Source: Burkholderia seminalis DSM 23518 | Lineage (GTDB): Bacteria; Pseudomonadota; Gammaproteobacteria; Burkholderiales; Burkholderiaceae | DNA: 64,000 bases | Assembly: GCF_902832885.1 (NCBI RefSeq) | Contig: NZ_CADFDK010000013.1 | Span: 1 to 64,000, forward strand | Direction: 5' to 3' | In this document: piece by piece, positions 50,043 through 59,658 of the stretch | Layout: every line of letters starts with the position of its first letter | Numbering within the stretch: the first letter of the stretch is position 1 | Translations under genes and position numbers: made by a program | The notes under the pieces: generated by a model | Seen by the model: the letters and a program-made list of their open reading frames with translations, nothing else | The model's database searches: none | Told to the model about the DNA's origin: nothing

Positions 50043-50242
50043 TCGAACACATCCAGACTCGTGCGCTCCTGCGCGAACGGCTGCGTTGCCGCGGCCGCCT
50101 CGAAGTCCGCATCGACCGGGCCGATCAGCGGCGTCAGCCATGCCCAGTCATGCGGCACCGGTTCGAGCACGACCGACGCGCCGTGGCGCCGAATCCGAAC
50201 CTCGGCCCGATTCATTCCCATCAGGAAACAATCAATCGCCAT
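50039..50242 (-). CDS. vapB: VapB antitoxin
   Basis: 67 residues. Swapped-hairpin AbrB/SpoVT type: RAEVRIRRHGASVVLEPVPH and DWAWLTPLIGPVDADFEAAA, with the acidic toxin-binding tail ending ERTSLDVFE. Start at 50242 has GAGGG upstream; ATG codons at 50221 and 50215 are alternatives. Four-base overlap with vapC. Confidence 0.87.
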   Translation of the reverse strand: MAIDCFLMGMNRAEVRIRRHGASVVLEPVPHDWAWLTPLIGPVDADFEAAAATQPFAQERTSLDVFE

Positions 50243-50310
50243 CCCGGTGATTCCCTCACCGCGCCGGCCGCTCTAGACTGTCGCATCGTTCCCCTTTCCG
50301 GACCCACGTG

Positions 50311-50994
50311 ATGACCGACGTCCTGCCGCTGACCACCGACCCCGATTCGGGCCTCCAGTACCGGCTGCGCCCGGCTGCCGGCCGCCCCGCCGCGCGCCTG
50401 TTGCTGCTGCACGGCGTCGGCGGCAACGAAACCAACCTGCTGAACGTGACCAGCGTGATCGATCCGCGCATCGAAATCGCGTTCCTGCGCGGGCCGCTGA
50501 CGTTCGGCCCCAATCAGCACGCGTGGTTTCCGGTGCGCTTCGGCCCGAATGGCCCCGAAATCGATGCGGCCCGCGCCGACGCCAGCCGTATGCAACTGAT
50601 CACGCTGTTGCGCGCCTTGCGTGCGCGGGATGGCGCGGATGCCGCGTTGCCGACCGTGATCGCCGGCTTCAGCCAGGGCGGCATCATGAGCGCCGGCGTC
50701 GGGCTGACTTCGCCGAACGACGTCAGCGCGTTCGCCGTGCTGTGCGGGCGCATCCTGCCGGAAATCGATCCGCTGATCGCGCCGCGCGATGCGCTTCGCC
50801 CGCTTCATGCGTTGATCGTCCACGGCCGCTTCGACGACAAGCTGCCGGTCGCCTGGGCCGACACGGCCGATGCGAAACTCACGGCGCTCGGCGTCGCGCA
50901 CGATACGCGGCTGTACGCGGCCGGCCACGAACTGACGGCGGAAATGGCGGGCGACTTCGGCCGCTGGGTCGGCGAGCGCACCGGGTTGAACTGA
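50311..50994 (+). CDS. Phospholipase/carboxylesterase-family alpha/beta hydrolase
   Basis: 227 residues. Nucleophile elbow GFSQGGIMSAGV (Ser), acid Asp in VHGRFDDKLPV, and His in AAGHELTAEM form the triad of the bacterial carboxylesterase/phospholipase group. HGVGGNETNLL forms the oxyanion region. Cytoplasmic, no signal peptide. A GTG at 50308 directly precedes the chosen ATG. Confidence 0.9.
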   Translation: MTDVLPLTTDPDSGLQYRLRPAAGRPAARLLLLHGVGGNETNLLNVTSVIDPRIEIAFLRGPLTFGPNQHAWFPVRFGPNGPEIDAARADASRMQLITLLRALRARDGADAALPTVIAGFSQGGIMSAGVGLTSPNDVSAFAVLCGRILPEIDPLIAPRDALRPLHALIVHGRFDDKLPVAWADTADAKLTALGVAHDTRLYAAGHELTAEMAGDFGRWVGERTGLN

Positions 50995-51046
50995 CCGCAC
51001 CGGGAACGCCGGCCCGAGCACGGACCGGCGTTCCCGGCGGATGCCG

Positions 51047-52552
51047 TCACGCGTTCCGCGCGGGATCCGCAACGACGTGCGCGGCTGTGGGCGCGGCAAC
51101 CGCCTGCTCGCGCAAGGCACCGCGCTTCGTCAGCTTCCAGCCGACCACCAGCGCAAGCACCACGACCGGAATCGTCGCGATCGTCCACGTGCCGCCCGGA
51201 TAGTCGAACGCCATCAGCACCAGCACGGCGACGAGGAACGCGAGCGTGAGCCACGACGTGAACGGCGCGCCGGGCATCCGGAACGACACGGCCTTCATCT
51301 CGCCGCGATTGACCGCGCGGCGGAACAGGATCTGGCACATCACGATGAAACCCCACGTCGTGATGATCCCGAGCGACGCCATGTTCAGCACGATCTCGAA
51401 CGCCTGCGCCGGGACGATGTAGTTCAGCGGCACGCCGATCGCATTGATCGCGACCGTGATCAGGATCCCGCCGTACGGCACGCCGCGCGCGTTCATCCGC
51501 GACACGAATCGCGGCGCCGAGCCGCCCATCGCGAGCGAGCGCAGCACGCGCCCGGTCGAATAGAGGCCGGAGTTCAGGCTCGACAGCGCAGCCGTCAGCA
51601 CCACCACGTTCATCACCGTGCCGACGTACGGCACGCCGAGCTTGCTGAAGAACGTGACGAACGGGCTTTCGTGCGAGCTGTACGCGGTCCACGGCAGCAG
51701 CATCGTCAGCAGCACGACCGAGCCGACGTAGAACAGCGCAATGCGCCACATCACGCTGTTGATGGCCTTCGGCAGCACCTTGCGCGCATCGGCGGTCTCG
51801 CCCGCCGCGACGCCGACGAGCTCGATGCTCGCGTACGCGAACACGACGCCCTGCACGATCAGCACGGCCGGCAGGATGCCGTGCGGAAAGATCCCGCCAT
51901 GGTCGGCGACCAGGTGAAGCCCCGTCGCCTGGCCGGCGACCGGATGGCCGCTCGCGAGGAACACGGCGCCGACCGCGAGAAATACCGCGAGCGTGCCGAC
52001 CTTGACGAGCGAGAACCAGAATTCCATCTCGCCGAACACCTTCACGCCGATCATGTTCATCACCGACACGATCCCGAGCGCGCCGAGCGCGAACACCCAT
52101 TGCGGCACGTCGGTGAATACGGCCCAGTACTTCATGTAGATCGCGACCGCGGTGATGTCGACGATGCCGGTCGTCGCCCAGTTCAGGTAGTACATCCAGC
52201 CCGCGACGAACGAGGCGCGCTCGCCCATGAATTCGCGCGCATACGACACGAAGCTGCCGCTGGTCGGCCGGTGCATCACGAGCTCGCCGAGCGCGCGCAT
52301 GATCAGGAACGCGAACACGCCGCACACGAGATACACGAGCGCCAGCGCCGGCCCCGCGCTTTGCAGGCGCCCGCCCGCGCCGAGAAAAAGGCCCGTGCCG
52401 ATCGCGCCGCCCATTGCGATCATCTGCACGTGCCGCGGCTTCAACTGCTTCGCATAGCCGGCTTCGTGCGACGCGAACATCGCATCGGGATCGGCATGGC
52501 GGGAATCCGCGCCGCCGGCCGCATCGGCCGGGCGCTCGCTGGTGTGTTTCAT
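51047..52552 (-). CDS. Amino acid permease, probably asparagine (AnsP-like)
   Basis: 501 residues, 12 membrane helices of the APC amino acid transporter family. The first helix block [25 protein letters not shown] carries the substrate-binding [30 protein letters not shown] and [20 protein letters not shown] are typical of AnsP/CycA/GabP. It lies 76 bases after aspA on the same strand and near an asparaginase gene, so asparagine (or aspartate family) uptake is likely; CycA-type D-Ser/Ala/Gly use is the main alternative. Confidence 0.88.
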   Translation of the reverse strand: MKHTSERPADAAGGADSRHADPDAMFASHEAGYAKQLKPRHVQMIAMGGAIGTGLFLGAGGRLQSAGPALALVYLVCGVFAFLIMRALGELVMHRPTSGSFVSYAREFMGERASFVAGWMYYLNWATTGIVDITAVAIYMKYWAVFTDVPQWVFALGALGIVSVMNMIGVKVFGEMEFWFSLVKVGTLAVFLAVGAVFLASGHPVAGQATGLHLVADHGGIFPHGILPAVLIVQGVVFAYASIELVGVAAGETADARKVLPKAINSVMWRIALFYVGSVVLLTMLLPWTAYSSHESPFVTFFSKLGVPYVGTVMNVVVLTAALSSLNSGLYSTGRVLRSLAMGGSAPRFVSRMNARGVPYGGILITVAINAIGVPLNYIVPAQAFEIVLNMASLGIITTWGFIVMCQILFRRAVNRGEMKAVSFRMPGAPFTSWLTLAFLVAVLVLMAFDYPGGTWTIATIPVVVLALVVGWKLTKRGALREQAVAAPTAAHVVADPARNA

Positions 52553-52628
52553 CGAGAGTCTCCGTTGTTTCTTGGTGTGTCGCGCCCCGCTCAGGGGCGC
52601 TTTCGGTACGGCCGTGCGCCGGCCGGCG

Positions 52629-54035
52629 TCAAAGCACGCGCGGCCGGATCAGGGCTTCGGGTTGCAGCGCCTCGTCGAGTTGCGCGGGGGTCATCAGCGC
52701 GTGTTCCAGCACGACCTCGCGGATCGATTTGCCGGTGGCGTGCGCTTCGGCGGCGACGGCCGTCGCACGCTTGTAGCCGATGTACGGGTTCAGCGCGGTA
52801 GCGAGCGCAACCGAGCGCTCCATCGTTTCGCGCAGCCGCTCGGGATTCGCGGTGATCCCGCTCACGCAGCGCTCCGCCAGCGTCGTGCATGCGGCCGTCA
52901 GATGGCTGAAGCTGCGGAACAGCGCGCTCGCGATCACCGGCTCGAACGCGTTGAGCTGAAGCTGTCCGGCCTCGGCCGCGAAGGTCACGGTCAGGTCGTT
53001 GCCGAACACCTCGAACGCGACCTGGTTGACGACTTCCGGGATCACCGGATTCACCTTGCCGGGCATGATCGACGAGCCGGCCTGCACCGGCGGCAGGTTG
53101 ATCTCGCCGAAGCCGGCGCGCGGGCCGCTCGACAGCAGCCGCAGGTCGTTGCAGATCTTCGACAGCTTCACGGCGATCCGCTTGAGCACGCCCGACACCT
53201 GCACGAACGCGCCGCAATCCTGCGTCGCCTCGATCAGGTTCGGCGCGGTGCTCAGGTCGAGCCCGGTGATGCGCCGCAGCGCGGCCAGCGCCTTCTCCGC
53301 ATACTGCGGATGCGCGGTGATCCCCGTGCCGATCGCGGTCGCACCGAGATTGATCTCGCGAATCAGCCAGCCGGCTTCCTGCAGCCGCGCGATGTCTTCC
53401 GTCAGCATCACCGCGTAGGTCGAGAATTCCTGGCCGAGCGTCATCGGCACCGCGTCCTGCAACTGCGTGCGGCCGAGCTTCAGCAGCCCGGCGAACGCGT
53501 CGGCGCGCTCGGCGAACGCATCGCGCAGCCGCGCCATCGCCTCGAGCAGGTGCTCGACCGCGAAGCACGTCGCGACGCGGATCGCGGTCGGATAGACGTC
53601 GTTGGTGCTCTGCGCGAGATTGACGTGCTCGTTCGGGTGCAGGTATTCGTACTGCCCGCGCGCGTGCCCCATGATTTCGAGCGCGCGGTTGCAGATCACC
53701 TCGTTCGCATTCATGTTGGTCGACGTGCCGGCGCCGCCCTGGATGACGTCGACGACGAACTGGTCGTGCAGGCGCCCTTCGCGAATCTCGACGCACGCGG
53801 CGGCGATCGCATCGCGATACGGCCGCGGCAGCAGCCCGAGCTCGCAGTTGGCGTCGGCCGCCGCTTCCTTCACGGCCGCGAGCGCCAGCACGAGGTACGG
53901 CAGCGAAGCAATGGTGCGGCCCGTGATGTCGAAATTCTCTTTCGCGCGCAGCGTATGGACACCGTAATAGGCGTCAGCCGGGATACTTCGTTTACCTAAA
54001 AGATCCGCTTCGACGCGGAAGCCGCTTTCTGTCAT
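52629..54035 (-). CDS. aspA: Aspartate ammonia-lyase
   Basis: 468 residues. Converts L-aspartate to fumarate and ammonia. Fumarase/aspartase signature [11 protein letters not shown] is complete, with [20 protein letters not shown] and [24 protein letters not shown] lies before the start at 54035. Operon partner of the amino acid permease; with the asparaginase close by the three give asparagine to fumarate. Confidence 0.93.
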   Translation of the reverse strand: MTESGFRVEADLLGKRSIPADAYYGVHTLRAKENFDITGRTIASLPYLVLALAAVKEAAADANCELGLLPRPYRDAIAAACVEIREGRLHDQFVVDVIQGGAGTSTNMNANEVICNRALEIMGHARGQYEYLHPNEHVNLAQSTNDVYPTAIRVATCFAVEHLLEAMARLRDAFAERADAFAGLLKLGRTQLQDAVPMTLGQEFSTYAVMLTEDIARLQEAGWLIREINLGATAIGTGITAHPQYAEKALAALRRITGLDLSTAPNLIEATQDCGAFVQVSGVLKRIAVKLSKICNDLRLLSSGPRAGFGEINLPPVQAGSSIMPGKVNPVIPEVVNQVAFEVFGNDLTVTFAAEAGQLQLNAFEPVIASALFRSFSHLTAACTTLAERCVSGITANPERLRETMERSVALATALNPYIGYKRATAVAAEAHATGKSIREVVLEHALMTPAQLDEALQPEALIRPRVL

Positions 54036-54176
54036 CGTGCCCTCCTGAGTGTCTCGTGCCGCCCGTCGTCCGCCGCTTCCCGACGCGACGGGTTCGCATT
54101 CTATGCCTTTGCAAAAACAAGCTCGCTTCTGTATTATCGAAAGCGGTTTTGCGTGGGACGCAACAGCGAGAAGCGA

Positions 54177-55151
54177 ATGAAAAAAGGCGCGAGAGAAACC
54201 GGCATCGATCACCTGGGCGCGATGCGTGCGTTCGTGAGAGTGGTCGAAACGGGGAGTTTTTCGGCGGTCGCGAAGGAGATGCACGTGTCGACGTCGACCG
54301 TCGCGCGCAAGGTGACGGCGATCGAGGACGCACTCGGCGTCGCGCTGCTGCATCGTTCGACGCACAGCGTGACGCTCACCGAGGCCGGCCATATCTACCT
54401 GGAACGCGCGGTCACGCTGATCGCCGATCTCGACGACACGCTGCGCGTCGTCGCCGAGCTGAATGCGCAGCCGAGCGGCCCGCTGAAGCTCACCGCGCCG
54501 GTCGCGTTCGGCCGCCGCCATCTCGCGCCGCTGGTCGCGCCGTTTCTCGCGCGCTATCCGACCATCCAGCTCGACGTACGGCTCACCGACAACCACAACG
54601 ACCTCGTGGCCGGCGGCTTCGATCTCGACATTCACGAAGGCGAGAATTACCTGGACAACCTGGTCGTCCACCGGCTGTCGCGCAACGACAGCATCCTGTG
54701 CGCGACACCCGGCTATCTCGACCGCTGCGGCCGCCCGGCGTCGCCGGACGACCTGAAGCACCACAACTGCCTGCGTTACGTGCATCCGGAAGGCGATCCG
54801 CGCTGGGATTTCGTGAACGGCAACGCACGGCACAGCGTGCTGCCGGCCGGCAATCTCGTCACCGATCATTCCGAGTTGCTGCTCGAAGCGACCTGCGCGG
54901 GGCTCGGCATCGCGGAGTTCGAGATCTGGCTGGTGCGCGACCTGCTCGCGAGCGGCCGGCTCGAAGCCGTGCTGCCGCGCTATCGGCTGCAGAACCGGCT
55001 GACCGGCGAATACATCTACATCGCGTATCTGGCGAACCGGCGCAGCTCGGCGAAGCTGCGCGTGCTGAAGGACTTTCTCGCGGAACACCTCGCGCAGATC
55101 GGCGAGCTGTCGGCGCTGGAGCTGGCGAAGATTCGCGGCGCGCGCACGTAG
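54177..55151 (+). CDS. LysR-family regulator divergent from aspA
   Basis: 324 residues from ATG at 54177 (a GTG at 54153 is possible). AMRAFVRVVETGSFSAVAKE, recognition helix VSTSTVARKVTAIEDALGVA, effector domain from about residue 90 (PSGPLKLTAPVAFGRRHLAP). Typical of the AaeR/DmlR-like branch. Read away from aspA with 141 bases between, so it probably controls aspA and the permease. Confidence 0.9.
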   Translation: MKKGARETGIDHLGAMRAFVRVVETGSFSAVAKEMHVSTSTVARKVTAIEDALGVALLHRSTHSVTLTEAGHIYLERAVTLIADLDDTLRVVAELNAQPSGPLKLTAPVAFGRRHLAPLVAPFLARYPTIQLDVRLTDNHNDLVAGGFDLDIHEGENYLDNLVVHRLSRNDSILCATPGYLDRCGRPASPDDLKHHNCLRYVHPEGDPRWDFVNGNARHSVLPAGNLVTDHSELLLEATCAGLGIAEFEIWLVRDLLASGRLEAVLPRYRLQNRLTGEYIYIAYLANRRSSAKLRVLKDFLAEHLAQIGELSALELAKIRGART

Positions 55152-55252
55152 CGCCCGCGCCCGCGTTCACGTCGGCGCCGGCCGGCAGGCATGTGCCCGC
55201 CGCCGCGCACGGCCCGGGTCGCGGGCCGTCGGCAGCGGCGCATCCGCGCCGC

Positions 55253-56317
55253 TCAGACCGCCTGCAATTCGAACGGGAACGTGGCGTGCCCGAACTCGAC
55301 GCCCTGCGTGTTGAGCATCCGCGGCCGGTGGAAGCCGGCCAGTTGCGCGCGCTGCGCGTCCGTGCCGATCCGCAGCCGCTCGAGGATTTCGCTGACGACC
55401 ATGTAGAGCACGTCGAGATTGCCGTCCTCGATCTTCACCGAGATGCCGAGCGCGCCATCGGCGCCGAGCTGCCGCGTGCGTTCCGAGGCGCGCACGCCGA
55501 TCCCGTAGCACGCATCGGCGCCGAGCTTGCCGACCACCTGCCCGTCGAACGCGTTCATCAACACCGTGCAATAGCGCCCGTCGCCCGCGACGAGTTCCGG
55601 ATAGGCCGTCATCGCACGATGGATACGCGCCAGCGCGCGGACCCGGTCGGTGAGCGCGCCGCCGCCCGCTTCCACCGCGTCCGCACCGTCGGCCAGCGAC
55701 GCGTAAAGACGCGCGAGGCGATCCAGCGGGAACGCCGGCGTCGGCAGGTTGCACCCGTCGATGCCCCAGTCGACCTCGTCGTCGCGCAACCCGCATGCAT
55801 CGGCCACCCCATGCTTCACGCGCACCTGCATCGGATGGTCGGGCAGATGGTAGTCGGCGATCGGCGCGCCGATCGCCCGCGCGCCCGCCAGCATCCCGAC
55901 ATGCTTGCCCGAACAGTTGCTGCACACGCCGGTCGGCGTGTAGTCGCGCTTGATCCACGATCGGTACACCGCCTCGGACAGCGGCGGATGGCCGCCGCAA
56001 CGCAGGTCCGATTCGTGCGCGGCCACCTTCGCGAGCATCGCCCGCGTCCGTTCGATGTGACGCTCCTCGCTGCTGTGCGACGCGCACATCAGCGCGATGT
56101 CCGCATCGTCGAAACCGAAGCGCTCCGGCGCGCCCGTCTCGATCACCGACAGCGCCTGCGCCGGCTTGGCGGCCGACCGCGCCAGCGTCATCCGGAACGG
56201 ATCGCCGAATCGGGCCAGCAGCCTGCCGCGTGCATCGACCACCGCCACATGGGCGACGTGCGTGTTCTCGATCGCGTTGCCGCGGTATGTGACAACCGCT
56301 GCGCGTGGGGTCTCCAT
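55253..56317 (-). CDS. L-asparaginase, ReAV (rhizobial, Ser/Lys-Zn) type
   Basis: 354 residues. Asparaginase_II family unrelated to the E. coli enzymes. As I recall the Rhizobium etli ReAV structure, its active residues are Ser48, Lys51, Lys263 and its zinc ligands Cys135, Lys138, Cys189. Counting this chain gives Ser48 and Lys51 (LARSAAKPAQ), Cys135 and Lys138 (GVCSNCSGKHVG), Cys189 (GIDGCNLP) and Lys264 (VVGKLGAD): near-identical numbering. Start at 56317 with AAGGAG upstream. Makes aspartate for AspA encoded to its left. Confidence 0.92.
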   Translation of the reverse strand: METPRAAVVTYRGNAIENTHVAHVAVVDARGRLLARFGDPFRMTLARSAAKPAQALSVIETGAPERFGFDDADIALMCASHSSEERHIERTRAMLAKVAAHESDLRCGGHPPLSEAVYRSWIKRDYTPTGVCSNCSGKHVGMLAGARAIGAPIADYHLPDHPMQVRVKHGVADACGLRDDEVDWGIDGCNLPTPAFPLDRLARLYASLADGADAVEAGGGALTDRVRALARIHRAMTAYPELVAGDGRYCTVLMNAFDGQVVGKLGADACYGIGVRASERTRQLGADGALGISVKIEDGNLDVLYMVVSEILERLRIGTDAQRAQLAGFHRPRMLNTQGVEFGHATFPFELQAV

Positions 56318-56640
56318 CGTGTCTTGTCTCCTTGCTCGGGGCTTGATTGCCGGGGCCCGTCCAACCGGTACGGCAGTGTAGCGAGTCGCTGCCGCCGCGC
56401 GCCGTCCCGACGATGGAAAGCGGTGTTGCACGCGACGCAAAGGTGATCGCGCCCCCACGAAAGCCTGACCGGATACGTACAACAACCCTTCGATCGTTTA
56501 CATATTTGATGCCAATCCGTACAATTGCGACCGCAAACGCGAATCATACGCATTTACATTGACGTCTTCCGATGTTTCGGCCCGTGCGGCCCACATCGAG
56601 AAAACGCACCCGATCACCGAACCTTCCGCTGCTTCCCGAT
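56318..56640. promoter_or_regulatory. Divergent region, asparaginase versus TonB receptor
   Basis: About 320 bases. The 56480-56560 part is AT-richer (GATCGTTTACATATTTGATG) and should hold both promoters. If the receptor starts at 56572 the gap is shorter. An iron-control Fur site is expected but not found with confidence. Confidence 0.45.
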
Positions 56641-58890
56641 ATGCCCGCCCAGTTCAAGACGAGGCCTCGTGCCCTCGTGTCGGCGCTGACCTGCTCCGTT
56701 TTCCTGACACCGCTGCTCGCTTCCGCCGCAACCGCACCCGCTACCGTTCCCGCCCCTGCCGCCGACCGGCCCGCGCCGGCCGCCGACGCACCGGCGACGC
56801 TGCCGACGATCGCGGTCCAGTCGTCCGCGCTGTCGGACATGCAGGTGAAGCGCTCGCCGTCGTACAAGTTCACCGCGCCGCTGCTCGATACGCCGCGCTC
56901 GGTCACGGTGATCCCCGAGCAGCTGATCAAGGAAAAGAACGTCACGTCGTTCGCGGACGCGCTGCGCTCGGTGCCCGGCATCACGTTCCTCGGCGGCGAC
57001 GCGGCCGCGAACCCGTCGGCCGACCGCCCGGTGATCCGCGGCTTCGAATCGCGCAACTCGATCTTCGTCGACGGGATGCGCGACTCCGGGCTGCAGAACC
57101 GCGAGACGTTCGCGGTCGAGCAGATCAGCGTGATCAAGGGCCCCGATTCGGTCTATGCGGGCCGCGGCTCGGTGGGCGGCAGCGTCGACATCGTCACGAA
57201 GACGCCGAAGAACGACAATTTCGTCAACAGCAGCATCGGCTTCGGCACCGACGGCTACAAGCGCGCGACGGTCGACGCGAACCGCAAGATCAACGACACG
57301 ACGGCCGTGCGGCTGAACGTGATGGGTCACGACGCGAACCAGGCCGGCCGCAACGACGTGTACAACAAGCGCTGGGGCGTCGCGCCATCGATCGTGTTCG
57401 GGCTGAACACGCCGACCACGGTCACGGTCAGCTACTACCACATGAACGCGTACGACATGCCGGACTTCAGCGTGCCGTTCCGCGCGTCGGGCGGCACGCC
57501 GGTGCCGACCGACCGCGGTCAGTTCTTCGGGCTGAACACGCGCGATTACCGCTACGGGCAGACCGACACCGGCGAAGTACGCGTCGAGCACAAGCTCAAC
57601 GACGACTGGAAACTGAAGAACACGACGATGTTCGGGCGCACGACGCTCGATTACGTGGCGACGAATCCGCAGATCTCGACCCGGTATCCGGACCGGCTCG
57701 GCATGCAGGCCAAGAGCGGCAAGTACGCGACGAACGGCATCGCGAACCAGACCGAGATCACCGGCCGCGTCAACCTGTTCGGCATGCAGCATACGATGAC
57801 CGCCGGCGTGGAATTCAGCCAGGAGCAGAACCGCTACGAGGGCTACCTCGTCACGGATGCATCGGGCACGAACCTGCGCACCGGCGATATTTGCGTCACG
57901 TCGCCCGCGTTCTGCGCGCCGATTTCCGGCGGCTGGAACCCGAACATGCCGTGGACCGGCAACATCGTGCTGAACGGCGACAAGGGTTTCCCCGGCGCGA
58001 CCACCAACACGCGCACGACCACCGCGTCGGCGTACCTGTTCGATACGGTGAAGCTGACCGAGCAGTGGCTGTTCAACGCGGGGTTGCGCTTCGACCGCTA
58101 CGACCTGACCGCGAAACAGGCCGGCGCCGCCGACCTGTCGAACACGTCGAACCTGTTCAGCTACCAGTTCGGCCTCGTGTACAAGCCGGTGCGCACCGTG
58201 AGCCTGTATGCGTCGTACGGCACGTCGTCGAACCCGCCCGGTTCGAACGGCGGCCTCGGCGGCGGCACCGACCAGATCACCGCGAACAACCAGAACCTGT
58301 CGCCCGAGCGCACGCGCAACATCGAGGTCGGCGCGAAGTGGGACGTGATCGACCAGCAACTGTCGCTGACGTCCGCGCTGTTCGACACCGAGAAGACCAA
58401 CGCGCAGGTCAGCGACGGCCTCGGCCACACGATCAACGCGGGCAAGCAGCGCGTGCGCGGCGCCGAGCTGGGTTTCGCCGGCAACGTGACCGACAAGTGG
58501 CACGTGTTCGGCGGCTACACGTACCTGAATGCGGTGACGGTCGATGCGGGCCCCGGCAATCCGGGCGGCTCGGGCCTGCCGATGGTGATGGTGCCGAAGC
58601 ACAGCTTCACGCTGTGGACGAGCTACGACGTGATGCCGAAGCTGACGCTCGGCGCGGGCGCGACGGTGATGAGCAAGACCTATGCATCGGTGTCGCCGAC
58701 CGTGAAGAAGTGGACGCCCGGCTATGCGCGCTTCGACGCGGCCGCGACGTGGCGCGTGAACAAAACGATGGACGTGCAGCTGAACGTGCAGAACCTGTTC
58801 GACAAGAAGTATTACGCGAGCGCGTACCCGATCTACGCGACGTGGGCGCCGGGCCGCTCGGCGATGGTCACGCTCAACTTCTATCAATGA
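56641..58890 (+). CDS. TonB-dependent siderophore receptor, catecholate type (Fiu-like)
   Basis: 749 residues from ATG at 56641, chosen because it gives a signal peptide (FKTRPRALVSALTCSVFLTPLLASAA); an ATG at 56572 would add 23 residues. Plug domain with LLDTPRSVTVIPEQLIKEKN, VPGITFLGGDAAANPSADRP and GPDSVYAGRGSVGGSVDIVT, then a 22-strand barrel ending VTLNFYQ. FFGLNTRDYRYGQTDTGEVR and NNQNLSPERTRNIEVGAKWD are typical of the siderophore group. No TonB box is obvious near the N-terminus but APATLPTIAVQSS is where it would be. No siderophore synthesis genes nearby. Confidence 0.92.
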   Translation: MPAQFKTRPRALVSALTCSVFLTPLLASAATAPATVPAPAADRPAPAADAPATLPTIAVQSSALSDMQVKRSPSYKFTAPLLDTPRSVTVIPEQLIKEKNVTSFADALRSVPGITFLGGDAAANPSADRPVIRGFESRNSIFVDGMRDSGLQNRETFAVEQISVIKGPDSVYAGRGSVGGSVDIVTKTPKNDNFVNSSIGFGTDGYKRATVDANRKINDTTAVRLNVMGHDANQAGRNDVYNKRWGVAPSIVFGLNTPTTVTVSYYHMNAYDMPDFSVPFRASGGTPVPTDRGQFFGLNTRDYRYGQTDTGEVRVEHKLNDDWKLKNTTMFGRTTLDYVATNPQISTRYPDRLGMQAKSGKYATNGIANQTEITGRVNLFGMQHTMTAGVEFSQEQNRYEGYLVTDASGTNLRTGDICVTSPAFCAPISGGWNPNMPWTGNIVLNGDKGFPGATTNTRTTTASAYLFDTVKLTEQWLFNAGLRFDRYDLTAKQAGAADLSNTSNLFSYQFGLVYKPVRTVSLYASYGTSSNPPGSNGGLGGGTDQITANNQNLSPERTRNIEVGAKWDVIDQQLSLTSALFDTEKTNAQVSDGLGHTINAGKQRVRGAELGFAGNVTDKWHVFGGYTYLNAVTVDAGPGNPGGSGLPMVMVPKHSFTLWTSYDVMPKLTLGAGATVMSKTYASVSPTVKKWTPGYARFDAAATWRVNKTMDVQLNVQNLFDKKYYASAYPIYATWAPGRSAMVTLNFYQ

Positions 58891-58932
58891 CGCCGCAGGC
58901 GGGCGGGCGCGATGCGCCCTGCCCCGCCCTGC

Positions 58933-59190
58933 TCACCGCGGCAGCGAATACGTCGTCACGTTCGTGAAGCGCTTCATCGCTTCCTGCACGCTTTCCTCGT
59001 ACCCGAGCCCCGAATCCTTCACGCCGCCGAACGGTGTCGGTTCGAGCCGAGAGCCCGGCACGTCGCGCACGTTCATGCTGCCGACTTCCAGCTCGGTGAC
59101 GAAGCGCGTGATGTGGTGGAAGCGGTTCGTGCACACCGACGACAGCGCATGGCCGGTGCCGTTCGACATCCGGATCGCTTCGTCGATGCG
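58933..59190 (-). pseudogene. 3' remnant of an aldehyde dehydrogenase
   Basis: Codes for about 85 residues only: DEAIRMSNGTGHALSSVCTN, ITRFVTELEVGSMNVRDVPG, EPTPFGGVKDSGLGYEESVQ, to the end TTYSLPR. This is the C-terminal end of an aldehyde dehydrogenase, closest from memory to phosphonoacetaldehyde dehydrogenase (PhnY type). The catalytic Cys and NAD-binding domain are absent, and the homology stops about 30 bases before the next gene's stop codon, where unrelated sequence begins. So it is a deletion remnant. No intact phosphonate gene is near. Confidence 0.85.
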
Positions 59191-59219
59191 CGAAGCGCCG
59201 GTGTCGGCCGGACACCCGT

Positions 59220-59543
59220 TCACGCGAGGTGGTAGCGCAGCCAGAAGGTTTCGCGGCACGCGTTGTCGAACGTCAGCCGCGACGGGCTGATCGGTTGCGC
59301 ATCGGGATGGTGGAGCACGTCGTAGTCGATCCAGCATTCGGCGCACAGCAGATCGGACGGCGCGCGGTCCTGCTCGACCGAGCGGCGCACGATCGCGCCG
59401 TTGTCGAAGCGGTATTCGGTTTCGTCGCGCGTGACCTCGACGTCGTCGTCGGTCCAGCGGTCGTGCGACGTGACATGCGACACGATCGACACCGGGCCCG
59501 CGAGCCCGTGGATCGCGGCGACGTAGGAAATGAGCTTGTCCAT
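59220..59543 (-). CDS. Small protein of unknown function
   Basis: 107 residues. No signal peptide or membrane helix; HVTSHDRWTDDDVEVTRDET and LCAECWIDYDVLHHPDAQPI are acidic and Trp/His/Cys-containing. No family recognised. No clear ribosome-binding site. It follows the DUF2891 gene by 115 bases on the same strand. Confidence 0.6.
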   Translation of the reverse strand: MDKLISYVAAIHGLAGPVSIVSHVTSHDRWTDDDVEVTRDETEYRFDNGAIVRRSVEQDRAPSDLLCAECWIDYDVLHHPDAQPISPSRLTFDNACRETFWLRYHLA

Positions 59544-59658
59544 GGCGAGGCGGCGAACGAAGGGATGGCCGCCTCGCGCAACATGGATGGCACGAGGCGG
59601 CCCGAGCGGCGAGTATAGCCGCGCGCCGAAGACCTTGCCGCCGGCGGGGTTTCGCGCG

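Noticed and set aside
56490-56571. Possible Fur box before the TonB receptor
   Set aside because: GCGAATCATACGCATTTAC agrees only loosely with the Fur consensus; not enough to report as a site.
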